Below are positions 49,335 through 57,436 of a stretch of 64,000 nt of DNA, piece after piece. Every line of letters starts with the position of its first letter. Position 1 is the stretch's first letter. Origin of the DNA: a virus; the IMG/VR virus record IMGVR_UViG_3300032116_000057, positions 40,455 through 104,454 of that record, one strand, 5' to 3'. The notes beneath the pieces were generated by a model. That model was given only the letters and a program-made list of their open reading frames with translations. It was not told the DNA's origin and made no database searches. The position numbers and the translations under genes are program-made.

Positions 49335-49455
49335 TTTTTTTCTTCACTTTCTTAGGGAGCTTCTTACCCTTAGGGGTTTCACCCCCCCACTTTTCAGCCA
49401 TTTTAGGGTCATTAGCATACATCCATTTACGCTGAGCTTCGGATTTAAAGGGCAT
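49318..49455 (-). CDS. 45-aa MPFKSEAQRKWMYA-type protein
   Basis: Hand-translated (ATG 49453-49455, TAA 49318-49320). MPFKSEAQRKWMYANDPKMA then EKWGGETPKGKKLPKK match the small PFKSxAQxxxMxAxxPxxAxxW family common in phages and prophages, function unknown. The ATG overlaps the neck gene's stop. Confidence 0.65.
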   Translation of the reverse strand: MPFKSEAQRKWMYANDPKMAEKWGGETPKGKKLPKKVKKKSGKKR

Positions 49456-50072
49456 TAAATACCTGGCACAGTTCCTTCAGGATCCTCATAGAATGAGTAT
49501 CTATCTCTAGGACCAAATGGAGTGTAGGTCGCGTACTCTGCAAACTGTGGGTCATTAATAAGCTCTTCAGCGTTTACCTGGTAGCAGACTACAGAAAATA
49601 AGGTGTAGTCATTAGTAATAATCCCCTTAGGTAGTACCTGTCTAGGGCTAAATACCTGGTTCTTAAATACAACGCGATCTCTTAAAAAAGCATCTGGGTT
49701 TGTAGGTAGGGCTCTTAATTCTGGGATAAGCAACGTCTCACTAGTTGATAGCGAGCTGCCTTCTGCTATATCCATATTTATTGTTATATTTAAAACGTCG
49801 GTGTTGTAGAAACCACGGTCACTAGGCACCGTACTGCCTTGTGTCAAGGTAGCGTTAATAACGGGAATGTGGTATGGGCCAACCCAACGACGTCCCCCAG
49901 TATTAGCTCCAACGTCGTATATGGGGTCAACAACAGTAGCAACAGGGTCATAAAGCCACCACTCTAAGTCATAGCCTACGGTACGTACTATTTCTTTTGT
50001 GGTGCCCTTAATAATCGATCCACGCTCATGATTGATCGTAAATCTGGAACCTTCGACTCGTTCTCCACGCAT
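49455..50072 (-). CDS. Neck/head-completion protein candidate
   Basis: 205 residues, beta-rich, with GYDLEWWLYDPVATVVDPIYDVG and GRRWVGPYHIPVINATLTQG, then DVLNITINMDIAEG. The pattern and place, before the connector and tail terminator genes, fit a head-closure or neck protein of actinobacterial myophages. The start ATG 50072 follows TATACT by 6 bases with no ribosome-binding site, suggesting a leaderless transcript. Confidence 0.6.
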   Translation of the reverse strand: MRGERVEGSRFTINHERGSIIKGTTKEIVRTVGYDLEWWLYDPVATVVDPIYDVGANTGGRRWVGPYHIPVINATLTQGSTVPSDRGFYNTDVLNITINMDIAEGSSLSTSETLLIPELRALPTNPDAFLRDRVVFKNQVFSPRQVLPKGIITNDYTLFSVVCYQVNAEELINDPQFAEYATYTPFGPRDRYSFYEDPEGTVPGI

Positions 50073-50078
50073 ATAGAG

Positions 50079-50084
50079 AGTATA
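50079..50084 (-). promoter_or_regulatory. Possible leaderless promoter -10 (TATACT)
   Basis: TATACT lies 6 bases before ATG 50072, where no Shine-Dalgarno is present. This is the arrangement of leaderless promoters in Actinobacteria (TANNNT then start). No clear -35 is seen. Confidence 0.4.
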
Positions 50085-50119
50085 TCCCTAAAAGACCTAA
50101 CCTATAGGGTTTACAAAAC

Positions 50120-50854
50120 CTACTTCTTTTGATGATCAATAAAAGGGTTATCCCAGGCATCCCTACCCCTAAAATATTTTCTTCCGGCTGAGTGGGGCTT
50201 TAGCATGTCCTCTTGTTGCCGTTGCCTAGCTAATTCGGTCCCGGCTTTGTACTCTAACTCAATCTCTTCAGGGGTAAACAGTTCGTCTGCATATTTGATG
50301 GTAAAACGATCTGCAAAATATCTAGGTATTGGTATAAAAGCTCCAATAGGATCTCCTGCCTTTATAGTCACATAGATATTAGGTTTGGTGACTTTTAAAT
50401 TAAAGGTAAAATCACGACTAAGATTATCAGTCTCTATTACCCCAGTCATATGCATAAGCCCGTGTTGAGGAAAATTAGGTGGGGTTATAGTCATTAAATT
50501 TATTCCTGGCGGAGTTCGATAATGCCATAAGTTTTGAATTGTTAATATTCCAGAACCAAAATGACCATCAAATCGTTGACATCTAGCGTCTTCATGTTTT
50601 TGATTTATTATAAGGCCATGTATAGAGTCGTCCCCATTCCAATGAACAGTTACGTCTCGTTCAGCTCTTACTATAAACCCATAAACATTTCCTATAGACA
50701 GCGGAAGGCAATAGTAAAAGTGAGAAGTAAACCAATCTCTTTTTTTAATTTCTGTCAGAGGTATTAAAAGCTTATCAATATCCTTTTTGTCTATCCCTGG
50801 TTGTGGTACGACAACTAACGTTTGTTTTGGAACAAAAGTGTCTTTATTAATCAT
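50120..50854 (-). CDS. DUF6065-like protein
   Basis: 244 residues. LPLSIGNVYGFIVRAERDVTVHWNGDD, GSGILTIQNLWHYRTPPGINLMTITPPN and FTFNLKVTKPNIYVTIKAGDPIGAFIPIPR form a double beta-helix-like sequence that I associate with DUF6065, found in phages and in bacterial biosynthetic loci. It overlaps the GT60-like gene by 8 bases and so belongs to the same cassette as the prolyl hydroxylase. Activity unknown; it may be a cupin-like enzyme or binding protein. Confidence 0.6.
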   Translation of the reverse strand: MINKDTFVPKQTLVVVPQPGIDKKDIDKLLIPLTEIKKRDWFTSHFYYCLPLSIGNVYGFIVRAERDVTVHWNGDDSIHGLIINQKHEDARCQRFDGHFGSGILTIQNLWHYRTPPGINLMTITPPNFPQHGLMHMTGVIETDNLSRDFTFNLKVTKPNIYVTIKAGDPIGAFIPIPRYFADRFTIKYADELFTPEEIELEYKAGTELARQRQQEDMLKPHSAGRKYFRGRDAWDNPFIDHQKK

Positions 50855-51740
50855 GAGTTGGCACCCCTATTTTGCTTATGTTTAAAGGAACTATATACCC
50901 GGTTAATTTACAAAACTCATCTATAGTTTTTTTAGGGACACCATAAAAACCTTCAAGCTCTCCGCGTATAAATTTGTTTCCCCTAGAGGTATCATTTAAC
51001 ATGTCTAATTTGGGGTGGCCATCATTCCACGGCTTTACGTTACTTTGTATAGCTATTCTATCTTGCGAGTAAAAATGAAAAAATACCGGGTTATTAAAAA
51101 AAACTATTGGGTAGCCGTGATAAAAAGCCCTAATACTTAAACACATCTCATCACAAAAAAAATCTAATTCTGGGTCTTGAGGCACTTTTAACAAAAACTC
51201 TTTTTCAGAAAAAACGCAAGCTCCATGTATATAGTGGTGTTCTGTTAAGTCTTCGGCTTCTTTATGACTAGGCCAATTTCTAAACTGGGCACCTTCTAAT
51301 ACGGCGTGGGACATACGTAAAACCGGTCCTGTTTCTCTGTTTCCATTGGAATATAGTCTATACATCGCGGGGTATGCGCTCAAAACTACTGGGGAATTGA
51401 ATTTTTCTTTTGCTTTTTTATATACATTTATTATGTCGACATCCCAATTTTTTACAGAAAACATGTGTGCGTCTATCTGAAGAACATAATCGTAATCGCT
51501 AAACATGGCGGTTGATAAAGATCGCGCCCAAGTTACGCCGTAAGTTTCTTTTGGATTTACTTTTAGATATCTTAAATTTAAAGTAGGTATAAATGAAAGA
51601 TCTGGATGCTCGTAGTCTTGAGATACTACAGAGAATAAGATACGATCTTTATACTTAGCGTCTTCATAAAAAGAACGAACAGTGTGTTCTAATTCTATTT
51701 CTCTATATGAAGGGACAGAAATAAGTATTTTTTCATGCAT
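50847..51740 (-). CDS. GT60-like GlcNAc-type glycosyltransferase
   Basis: 297 residues. SVPSYREIELEHTVRSFYEDA, ILFSVVSQDYEHPD, then VTWARSLSTAMFSDYDYVLQIDAHMFSVKNWD with a D-x-H metal motif, HYIHGACVFSEKEF and DEMCLSIRAFYHGY. This is the pattern of GT60 (Skp1 UDP-GlcNAc:hydroxyproline transferase-like) enzymes. In Dictyostelium that enzyme adds GlcNAc to a hydroxyproline made by a P4H. Here a P4H-like gene is directly upstream (1-base overlap), so hydroxyproline glycosylation of phage proteins is a reasonable hypothesis. Donor and acceptor are not known. Confidence 0.8.
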   Translation of the reverse strand: MHEKILISVPSYREIELEHTVRSFYEDAKYKDRILFSVVSQDYEHPDLSFIPTLNLRYLKVNPKETYGVTWARSLSTAMFSDYDYVLQIDAHMFSVKNWDVDIINVYKKAKEKFNSPVVLSAYPAMYRLYSNGNRETGPVLRMSHAVLEGAQFRNWPSHKEAEDLTEHHYIHGACVFSEKEFLLKVPQDPELDFFCDEMCLSIRAFYHGYPIVFFNNPVFFHFYSQDRIAIQSNVKPWNDGHPKLDMLNDTSRGNKFIRGELEGFYGVPKKTIDEFCKLTGYIVPLNISKIGVPTHD

Positions 51741-52300
51741 TAGTACAACGCATACTCTTTAGATTTATCAAAAGTCCAAAAAGAAGCAATCGTGTACCTA
51801 GTGCTATCTTCTATTTTAGTTACGCCATGAAGATGTTCAGGATCACCAGGATGTATAGCTAAGTTTCCAGCTTTTGGTATAACCTCAAAATTATGCTCCG
51901 GGTAGTACGTATGACCCCCAGAATAGTTATCGTTTAAATAAATTATCGCTCCAAATACCCTATGCTCAAAACCTCTATGTTCTGTATTAGTCATGTCGTC
52001 TGCGTGAGGGGGTTGCTCCATTCCGGGAAACCAACGAATAATTTGAGTAAGATCTGCGTAAACTTCTTTGTCTAGGCCGTACTCAAACATAATAGCGTTT
52101 TTAACTTTTATGGTGGCTTCGGCAACAATATCTGCAACTTTAGGGTCTATGTTTTTTCTAAGGTTGGGAAGTCCTAAAGCCCTATTAGACCAAAAATCAT
52201 TGCCCGCACCCTCCCAAGTATCTACTTTAGATACGGTGGTTACTACGTATTCGCAATCTTCTTTAGATAAAAAATTTGATACTACTTTTGGATTAAACAT
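51740..52300 (-). CDS. Prolyl-4-hydroxylase-like 2OG-Fe(II) oxygenase
   Basis: 186 residues. Iron site H99-x-D101 (QPPHADD), distal His158 (DPEHLHGV), and the 2-oxoglutarate-binding Arg168 (STRYTIASFW). The double-stranded beta helix includes RVFGAIIYLNDNYSGGHTYYPE and GNLAIHPGD, as in P4H-type enzymes. It would hydroxylate prolyl residues or another substrate using O2 and 2-oxoglutarate. It is followed without gap by the GT60-like transferase and lies 730 bases from the polyproline fibre gene. Related oxygenases are known in cyanophages. Confidence 0.85.
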   Translation of the reverse strand: MFNPKVVSNFLSKEDCEYVVTTVSKVDTWEGAGNDFWSNRALGLPNLRKNIDPKVADIVAEATIKVKNAIMFEYGLDKEVYADLTQIIRWFPGMEQPPHADDMTNTEHRGFEHRVFGAIIYLNDNYSGGHTYYPEHNFEVIPKAGNLAIHPGDPEHLHGVTKIEDSTRYTIASFWTFDKSKEYALY

Positions 52301-52310
52301 TTTAGCCCTC

Positions 52311-52571
52311 TTAATCTTCCGTTTTAGACCATTTTCCTACGGGACATTCCGCAAGTTTTAATTTAGTTTTTAGGTGCATTAAACAACCGCATTTTTTACA
52401 CTGGTTTGTAGATTTTGTAAGAAATTCGCAGCCCCTACAAATGTTAAACCTAAGCTCAGCTATAGCGTCGGTAGTGTAATTATCCTTATTTAAAAGTTGC
52501 CAAGGTCTAGTTTCTCCTTGAGCTTCTTTCATATCTTGGAGTTTTTGCTTATATTCTTTCCATGCAGACAT
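52311..52571 (-). CDS. Small zinc-binding protein (DUF6171-like)
   Basis: 86 residues. ICRGCEFL...NQCKKCGCLMHLKTKLKLAECPVGKW carries six Cys in a ribbon pattern typical of DUF6171-type phage proteins. The start ATG 52571 has TACACT 6 bases upstream and no ribosome-binding site. It is the first gene of the DUF6171, P4H, GT60, DUF6065 cassette. Confidence 0.7.
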   Translation of the reverse strand: MSAWKEYKQKLQDMKEAQGETRPWQLLNKDNYTTDAIAELRFNICRGCEFLTKSTNQCKKCGCLMHLKTKLKLAECPVGKWSKTED

Positions 52572-52577
52572 GCGTAT

Positions 52578-52583
52578 AGTGTA
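52578..52583 (-). promoter_or_regulatory. Possible leaderless promoter -10 (TACACT)
   Basis: TACACT ends 6 bases before ATG 52571, with no Shine-Dalgarno in the 18-base gap. It may drive the hydroxylase/glycosyltransferase cassette separately from the fibre gene. Confidence 0.35.
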
Positions 52584-52589
52584 CCCTAC

Positions 52590-53036
52590 TTAATTGGTGT
52601 GGGGTAAAAAGGCGGTTCCGTCATGCACCCAACCAATAGAAACTTCTTGGGAGCAGGGAAATACATGGGCATCAGAGGATAAACCAGCCTGAATCCTATA
52701 AAAATCTTCTGGATCCATATCCTCTTTAACATAGGTAATTGTTCCTACTACATCCTCATCAACAACCACAGCTACCCTACAGATACCTTCTGAAACGCTC
52801 TCAACTTCTGTAGCCGGATATAGCATTTCAGAGTCAGAATAAAAAATTCCATCCTTATATGTGTACGTTTTGTCCACGTTAGGGTAACGGTCGATATTTA
52901 TGACTGATGGATCAGAGCTAAATGCCGCAATCCATCTGTCCCAACTTCTTGTACTAATATCGCTGGGTTGATCAGGTAGGTCCATAGTTAAGAACACATC
53001 GCCTTCAACAACAAATGCAAATCGTTTTGTTAGCAA
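52590..53036 (-). CDS. Hypothetical virion-region protein, 148 aa
   Basis: Start TTG 53036 with GGGAGG 6 bases upstream, inside the last codons of the fibre gene. A beta-rich protein with FVVEGDVFLTMDLP, VAVVVDEDVVGTITYVKED and GWVHDGTAFLP. Similar short proteins with a C-terminal I-G-W-x-x-D-G-x-x-F motif occur in myophage tail regions, and the motif may mark a beta module of fibres. Function unknown. Confidence 0.55.
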   Translation of the reverse strand: MLTKRFAFVVEGDVFLTMDLPDQPSDISTRSWDRWIAAFSSDPSVINIDRYPNVDKTYTYKDGIFYSDSEMLYPATEVESVSEGICRVAVVVDEDVVGTITYVKEDMDPEDFYRIQAGLSSDAHVFPCSQEVSIGWVHDGTAFLPHTN

Positions 53037-55096
53037 ACGATGCCTCCCAAGTTAGTACAGTTACCTGCACAGCTTACGGTACCCAGTCTAGCGCACTCTC
53101 CGCCAGGGCCATAACCGTAGACTTCACAGATATCTCCTTGGTTAGGTACACAACCTGGAGGTGGAGGTGGTGGTGGAGGCGGAGGCGGAGGTGGTGGAGG
53201 CGGAGGTGTTGACGGACAGCCAACAAACTCACAAAATCCTAAGAAACACTCATAGCAAGTCGGACAGCTCACATTACTACATGGATCCGCTGGTGGAGGT
53301 GGTGGAGGTGGAGGTGGTGGAGGTGGAGGTGGCGGTGGCGGTGGAGGCGGTGGTGGAGGTGGCGTACAACTATCCTGACATACGTAAGAGTATCCAGATA
53401 TGCTTCCACAACAATTATAGTTTGCTATACGCAAGGCATTACCGCAACACTCAGCTCGGTATACAGTTCCTGAAGGTATTTCATCACACAAACCGCAGCA
53501 ACCGCAATCGTTACACCCACAGGGAGCAGGTGGAGGGGGTGGTGGTGGCGGAGGTGGTGGCGGTGGAGTGCTACAACCAAGACCAACATAGTATGGGCTA
53601 CCATAGTTTGTAGTTCCATCCGAACACTTAGGCCAATAAGTTTGATAGTTAGTGCATCCCGGGCAAGATCCATCAGGGCAGCTTCCGCTACCTACAGGTC
53701 CTTGAGTACTTCCATATTGAGTGCCACAAGTTAATGTAGGGCAGCTGCTTCCAGAGCCGCCACTACCCCCGCAACCAGAAACGTTTACAGCAATACAATT
53801 ACCATAGCTCGTAAGGGTAGCTGCAGGACAACCATCAGTAGTATAGACCCCATCACAGAGTCTTCTATAACCGGTGTAGTTTCCTACGTAGGAATCTTCC
53901 CCGTTACATGTAGGTTGTGTAAACGTATAGGTTTCACAAGATCCACATTGAACAGTACAAGTACGAGCAGTAGCAAAACTACCAGTTTCAGTATAACTAT
54001 TGTTACAGTTATCAGTTCTAGTCCTAGTAGTAGCTGTACCGGATTCAGTGTTGTTAACGCAGTTACCGCTCCAAGTAATACCGCTGTATGACCATGCTGA
54101 GTACGAAGTGATAGTACATCCTCCTGGCCCTGGTGGCGGAGGAGGAGGTGGCGGTGGAGGTGGAGGCGGTGGTGGCGGAGGTGGTGGTGGAGCTACATAT
54201 CCGCATACCACCGAGTTAGATTCTACTAATTTGTCTAATATAAATTCATTATTAGTAACTCCTGCAGAACTATATCGAAGGTACCCAAGACGTTGACGTC
54301 TATTTACTCCGCTGCAATACAACTCATTGAGAAATGTACCGACTTGATAAAAAGATGAAGTCGCTTCGGTAGTTGCGGGAGACGTTATGTAAATATTGTC
54401 TGCAGTGCTACCCTGTTGATCAGAACTTAAAGTTTTAATTAACCCAATATAAGTACCTTGAACAGGAGATGGGGGAGTGACTATTAGCGGCACTGATAAT
54501 TGAGTAGTTGCTAAAAGATCAGAATAAGCGATTATCCTTAACGTTCCGTCTAAAGATTTTACAGAAATGCTATTTATAGACGTGTAGGCAGAACTACTAT
54601 AATTTATTACCGCGGTATATACCGTTGATCTTGTTCCCGACACATTTCTAATAACATCAATAGATGATAGGTATACGCCATCAGACAACGAGTATCTAGG
54701 TACTGCTGCCCACCAATTATTAGAGTCTGTTACCCAAAAAGCTAACCCGACACCGCCGCTAGTACTTACCCTAGCGTCAAAACTAGAGCTATATAAATCT
54801 GCTACGGTTAATGCATTGCTGCTGGGGCTTTCATCACATGATGCTTGTTGAGACCCATTTACTTTCCAAACACCACCACCAAAAGACAACCATGTTTGTC
54901 CACTTTCAGCCGTTCCCAAAGATGATACGGAAGACGCTCTGCTAAAGGTGTCCTCTATTCTAGAAGCAAACCATTGACGCCATTGACCATTAACTTTAAC
55001 GTAGGCAGCAGTAACGGTTTTCCATTGACCGCTTATTTTAACTGAAAGACGAGACGCCGTCCTCCAAGTACCGCCAACCTTCGCTTGACCTGGCAT
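53030..55096 (-). CDS. Cys-rich fibre protein with four polyproline tracts
   Basis: 688 residues. The N-terminus has short KISGQWK/KVNGQWR repeats like fibre-attachment modules, then a LamG/concanavalin-like domain (about 45-280: DTFSRASSVSSLGTAESG...). Four proline runs of roughly 13-28 residues (plus-strand 53153-53208, 53290-53363, 53527-53568, 54127-54193) separate Cys-rich modules (for example CNDCGCCGLCDE, CPTCYECFLGFC), which probably form disulphides outside the cell. The proline codons are mixed (CCA, CCT, CCG), so the runs are kept at protein level. Translation will need EF-P. It is a candidate substrate of the nearby P4H and GT60 enzymes. Confidence 0.75.
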   Translation of the reverse strand: MPGQAKVGGTWRTASRLSVKISGQWKTVTAAYVKVNGQWRQWFASRIEDTFSRASSVSSLGTAESGQTWLSFGGGVWKVNGSQQASCDESPSSNALTVADLYSSSFDARVSTSGGVGLAFWVTDSNNWWAAVPRYSLSDGVYLSSIDVIRNVSGTRSTVYTAVINYSSSAYTSINSISVKSLDGTLRIIAYSDLLATTQLSVPLIVTPPSPVQGTYIGLIKTLSSDQQGSTADNIYITSPATTEATSSFYQVGTFLNELYCSGVNRRQRLGYLRYSSAGVTNNEFILDKLVESNSVVCGYVAPPPPPPPPPPPPPPPPPPPPGPGGCTITSYSAWSYSGITWSGNCVNNTESGTATTRTRTDNCNNSYTETGSFATARTCTVQCGSCETYTFTQPTCNGEDSYVGNYTGYRRLCDGVYTTDGCPAATLTSYGNCIAVNVSGCGGSGGSGSSCPTLTCGTQYGSTQGPVGSGSCPDGSCPGCTNYQTYWPKCSDGTTNYGSPYYVGLGCSTPPPPPPPPPPPPPAPCGCNDCGCCGLCDEIPSGTVYRAECCGNALRIANYNCCGSISGYSYVCQDSCTPPPPPPPPPPPPPPPPPPPPPPPPADPCSNVSCPTCYECFLGFCEFVGCPSTPPPPPPPPPPPPPPPPPGCVPNQGDICEVYGYGPGGECARLGTVSCAGNCTNLGGIVC
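53153..53208. repeat. Proline-codon tract 1
   Basis: GGN/CCN triplet tract coding for about 18 consecutive Pro near the C-terminus of the fibre protein; codons are mixed. Confidence 0.8.
53290..53363. repeat. Proline-codon tract 2
   Basis: The longest tract, about 25 Pro codons, between two Cys-rich modules. Confidence 0.8.
53527..53568. repeat. Proline-codon tract 3
   Basis: About 13 Pro codons between Cys-rich modules. Confidence 0.8.
54127..54193. repeat. Proline-codon tract 4
   Basis: About 22 Pro codons joining the LamG-like domain to the Cys-rich part. Confidence 0.8.
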
Positions 55097-55332
55097 TAGA
55101 TATACTGCACCCAGAGATCTCCGTCGTTACCTTGCCCAGATGATGGGGCGTTAGTAGAGACGAATGTATTTCTAACAGCAGCTTGTCCAGGATTAGCTGT
55201 AGTAACTGTTCCGTTATTTACAGCAACTGCGCCAATTGATGCCGGAGTAATTCCTAAGCTAGCTGGGTTTAGTTGTGGACTACCAAATTGTTCCCACTGT
55301 CCGGTATTTGCGTTATATCTTCTAATTGCCAT
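55096..55332 (-). CDS. Short fibre-associated protein, 78 aa
   Basis: It begins MAIRRYNANTGQWEQFG, a typical fibre-module start, followed by a low-complexity Ala/Thr/Gly region and the ending GDLWVQYI, often seen at phage fibre attachment points. It overlaps both neighbours by one base. Probably a virion accessory protein. Confidence 0.6.
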   Translation of the reverse strand: MAIRRYNANTGQWEQFGSPQLNPASLGITPASIGAVAVNNGTVTTANPGQAAVRNTFVSTNAPSSGQGNDGDLWVQYI

Positions 55333-55904
55333 TAATTTACTCCATAGACTAATGCGGTACCACTTAAAGTTCCGCTAGAGGCTGTTAAGGTTAAAGTAGT
55401 AAGTGCAGCAGTATTTTTAAATGCTGATGTAGAATCTACTACGGTAACTACATCAGAAGCGTTTGTGTACACCCCCGTCAAAGATGCCCAACGAAATAAA
55501 TCTGTAGTTACCACGTCTGGGATTTCTAATTCAAAATGGTTTGTAGTGATGCCGGTTTTTACGTTTGCTAAAGAGAATAAAGACGAGGCTGTAGGGGCAT
55601 AGTCTGTGGTATTTCCATTTAGAGTAAAGGTTATATTTCCGTTAGAAGATACTGCCAAGTTTCTAAAAACTACATACACATCTTTATATGCAGTAAAAGA
55701 TATTGAAACGTTTGCAGAAGAACCTAATAGGGATACTCCGGAAATAAAGTTTTTTCCAGCATTATTAAAAGCATCAGCATCTAACCAGATGTCGCCTTCA
55801 ACAATTCCCGAGGGAGTGTTTGGTCCTATAAATACTCTACGACCCGGCTTATCGTCAGTAAATACGATTCCTGTCTGGGGTTGACCATTATTCTGAATAG
55901 CCAT
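55332..55904 (-). CDS. Fibre-like structural protein, 190 aa
   Basis: It has PSGIVEGDIWLDAD, a motif of phage fibre linkers, and then a Ser/Thr-rich beta region (ANVSISFTAYKDVYVVF, FTLNGNTTDY) like a small jelly-roll head domain. It lies among the fibre genes; a receptor-binding or adaptor function is plausible. Confidence 0.6.
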   Translation of the reverse strand: MAIQNNGQPQTGIVFTDDKPGRRVFIGPNTPSGIVEGDIWLDADAFNNAGKNFISGVSLLGSSANVSISFTAYKDVYVVFRNLAVSSNGNITFTLNGNTTDYAPTASSLFSLANVKTGITTNHFELEIPDVVTTDLFRWASLTGVYTNASDVVTVVDSTSAFKNTAALTTLTLTASSGTLSGTALVYGVN

Positions 55905-55906
55905 GG

Positions 55907-56248
55907 TTACGCTACCTCAGAACCGAATGCCTGGAATGTTAAGTTAGCTGTAGAAGCTACTACAGTAATGGTATCTGAAGCAGATAGTGTAACTCCCAGA
56001 GTAAACGTGGTTGTAGTGTTAGCTGGTACAGAGGTGTCATAAGCAAGATACTGCTTATTATCTAAGGCAGCGTTATCCTCACGAATAGCGATGCGGTAGG
56101 TTGCAGCAGACGTACCTCGGTTGCAGATTACGATGGTGGATACGACAGCCGCACTACCTGCGGTTGAAGGTACTGCGTATAGCTGACTACCTCCAGATAC
56201 GTTAGCTGCCGGGGCTACTTGCCCTAGGATCTTGTATGTTGTTGCCAA
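55907..56248 (-). CDS. Conserved virion protein, 113 aa
   Basis: Start TTG 56248 with AAGGAG 8 bases upstream. The sequence KILGQVAPAANVSGG..LYAVPSTAGSAAVVSTIVICNRGTSAATYRIAI resembles small virion or fibre proteins of T4-like marine phages. A beta-sandwich is likely. It overlaps the end of the glycosyltransferase gene by 47 bases. Confidence 0.65.
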   Translation of the reverse strand: MATTYKILGQVAPAANVSGGSQLYAVPSTAGSAAVVSTIVICNRGTSAATYRIAIREDNAALDNKQYLAYDTSVPANTTTTFTLGVTLSASDTITVVASTANLTFQAFGSEVA

Positions 56249-57305
56249 GGGATTGCTCCTTCGAATAAAACGCTAGATTAGCTGTAAGGCGTTGGTCATT
56301 TGGGTTCAATTCTACGGCCTTAGCTCCATATTTAACGGCTTTATCAAAATCTCCTAGGTTGTAATAGGAGATGGCTGCATAGTCCCAGGGGGCCGATCCC
56401 CAGGCAAATTCTTCACATAGATAGTCCAAAGGCTTAGCCTCAATATCTATGGCCTTAGTTGCTGCTTGATAGCAGGCCGTCCACATACTTCTCTCATAGT
56501 AATACTGCGCTAGCTCTACTAACGCTTCCCGTCTTCCGGGATCTTCATTATGGGCTTTAAGCAACCACTGCTCTCGCTCATCAGAGTTTTCTGACATTTT
56601 TGCAATATAGCGCATAGATGCCGCACGTTCTGGTCTCCACACTGCTTTTGGAAGACTTAGGTGCCTTTTAAACTCAGCGATAGCCTCTTCAAATTGTCCA
56701 TAGAAAAATAACTCTCTAGCATAATAAAAAGCATTTCTATCGTCATATGGGTCTTCTTTTACTGATTGAGCTAATAGTGGAAAATATTGTGATCTGGGTT
56801 TTTCATTATCCGGATAGTGCTGAATTTCTAATCCTATCCAAGTCTGTACTTCGTCTATGCGGTCTGCAGTCAACACTTCGTGTACAGGATGTTTCCAACG
56901 ATATCCATGTCTAGCGTGAATTTTATCTCCACCGTATTCTAATCCTGGCGACCCATCCGGATTCCAACTCCAAGTATATTTATATCTAGGGCGGGTTGTT
57001 TCTTTTGAAATGTTGTCCAAGTATTTACGCCAACCGGACACCAACACTTCATCCATGTCTAAGGCTATGCAGAAATCTATATCGTCTGGAATTAATGAAA
57101 GCGAAGCGTTTCTAGCATCATCAAATCTCCAAGGTTTTATGGAGATAGGAATTACGCTTATGCCAAGAGACCGACCAAGATCAACGGTGCCATCGCTAGA
57201 GCCAGTATCAGCAATAAGGAGATAATCTGCTTCTTTTGCGGATTCATACCACCTCTTTACAAAGTGCTCTTCGTTTAAAGCTATTGTATATACGGCTATT
57301 TTCAT
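56202..57305 (-). CDS. Family 2 glycosyltransferase with C-terminal TPR repeats
   Basis: 367 residues. GT-A domain with YTIALNEEHFVKRW, IADTGSSDGT, D-x-D motif CIALDMDEVLVSGW, and WKHPVHEVL, ending near residue 190. The rest is a set of TPR-like helical repeats (YYARELFFYGQFEEAIAEF, YYNLGDFDKAVKYGAKAVELNPND), as in TPR-containing transferases that bind protein substrates. It may glycosylate fibre proteins encoded around it. GAGGGC precedes the ATG. Confidence 0.85.
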   Translation of the reverse strand: MKIAVYTIALNEEHFVKRWYESAKEADYLLIADTGSSDGTVDLGRSLGISVIPISIKPWRFDDARNASLSLIPDDIDFCIALDMDEVLVSGWRKYLDNISKETTRPRYKYTWSWNPDGSPGLEYGGDKIHARHGYRWKHPVHEVLTADRIDEVQTWIGLEIQHYPDNEKPRSQYFPLLAQSVKEDPYDDRNAFYYARELFFYGQFEEAIAEFKRHLSLPKAVWRPERAASMRYIAKMSENSDEREQWLLKAHNEDPGRREALVELAQYYYERSMWTACYQAATKAIDIEAKPLDYLCEEFAWGSAPWDYAAISYYNLGDFDKAVKYGAKAVELNPNDQRLTANLAFYSKEQSLGNNIQDPRASSPGS

Positions 57306-57322
57306 ACGCCCTCGCAGTCATA

Positions 57323-57436
57323 TTATTCTTCTGGAAAAACCAAATCGTATCCGATAACCTTATCGTTATCATCTCTGACTTCAAATTTTTCAGCCCCTGT
57401 TTCTGGGTCAATGCCTAAGCTTACTCTAGTTGTCAT
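57323..57436 (-). CDS. 37-aa acidic protein
   Basis: Hand-translated (ATG 57434-57436, TAA 57323-57325). [25 protein letters not shown] forms a likely beta hairpin. It overlaps the fibre gene stop (ATGA), which supports translation. Function unknown. Confidence 0.45.
   Translation of the reverse strand: MTTRVSLGIDPETGAEKFEVRDDNDKVIGYDLVFPEE

Noticed and set aside
53161-53613. Plus-strand frame of Val/Glu-rich repeats opposite polyproline tracts
   Set aside because: A shadow of the proline-codon tracts; repeated V-E-V composition arises from the GGN/CCN triplets.
53153-54193. Repeats considered as a CRISPR or microsatellite array
   Set aside because: No spacer-repeat structure; the triplets are in frame and code for proline in a fibre gene.
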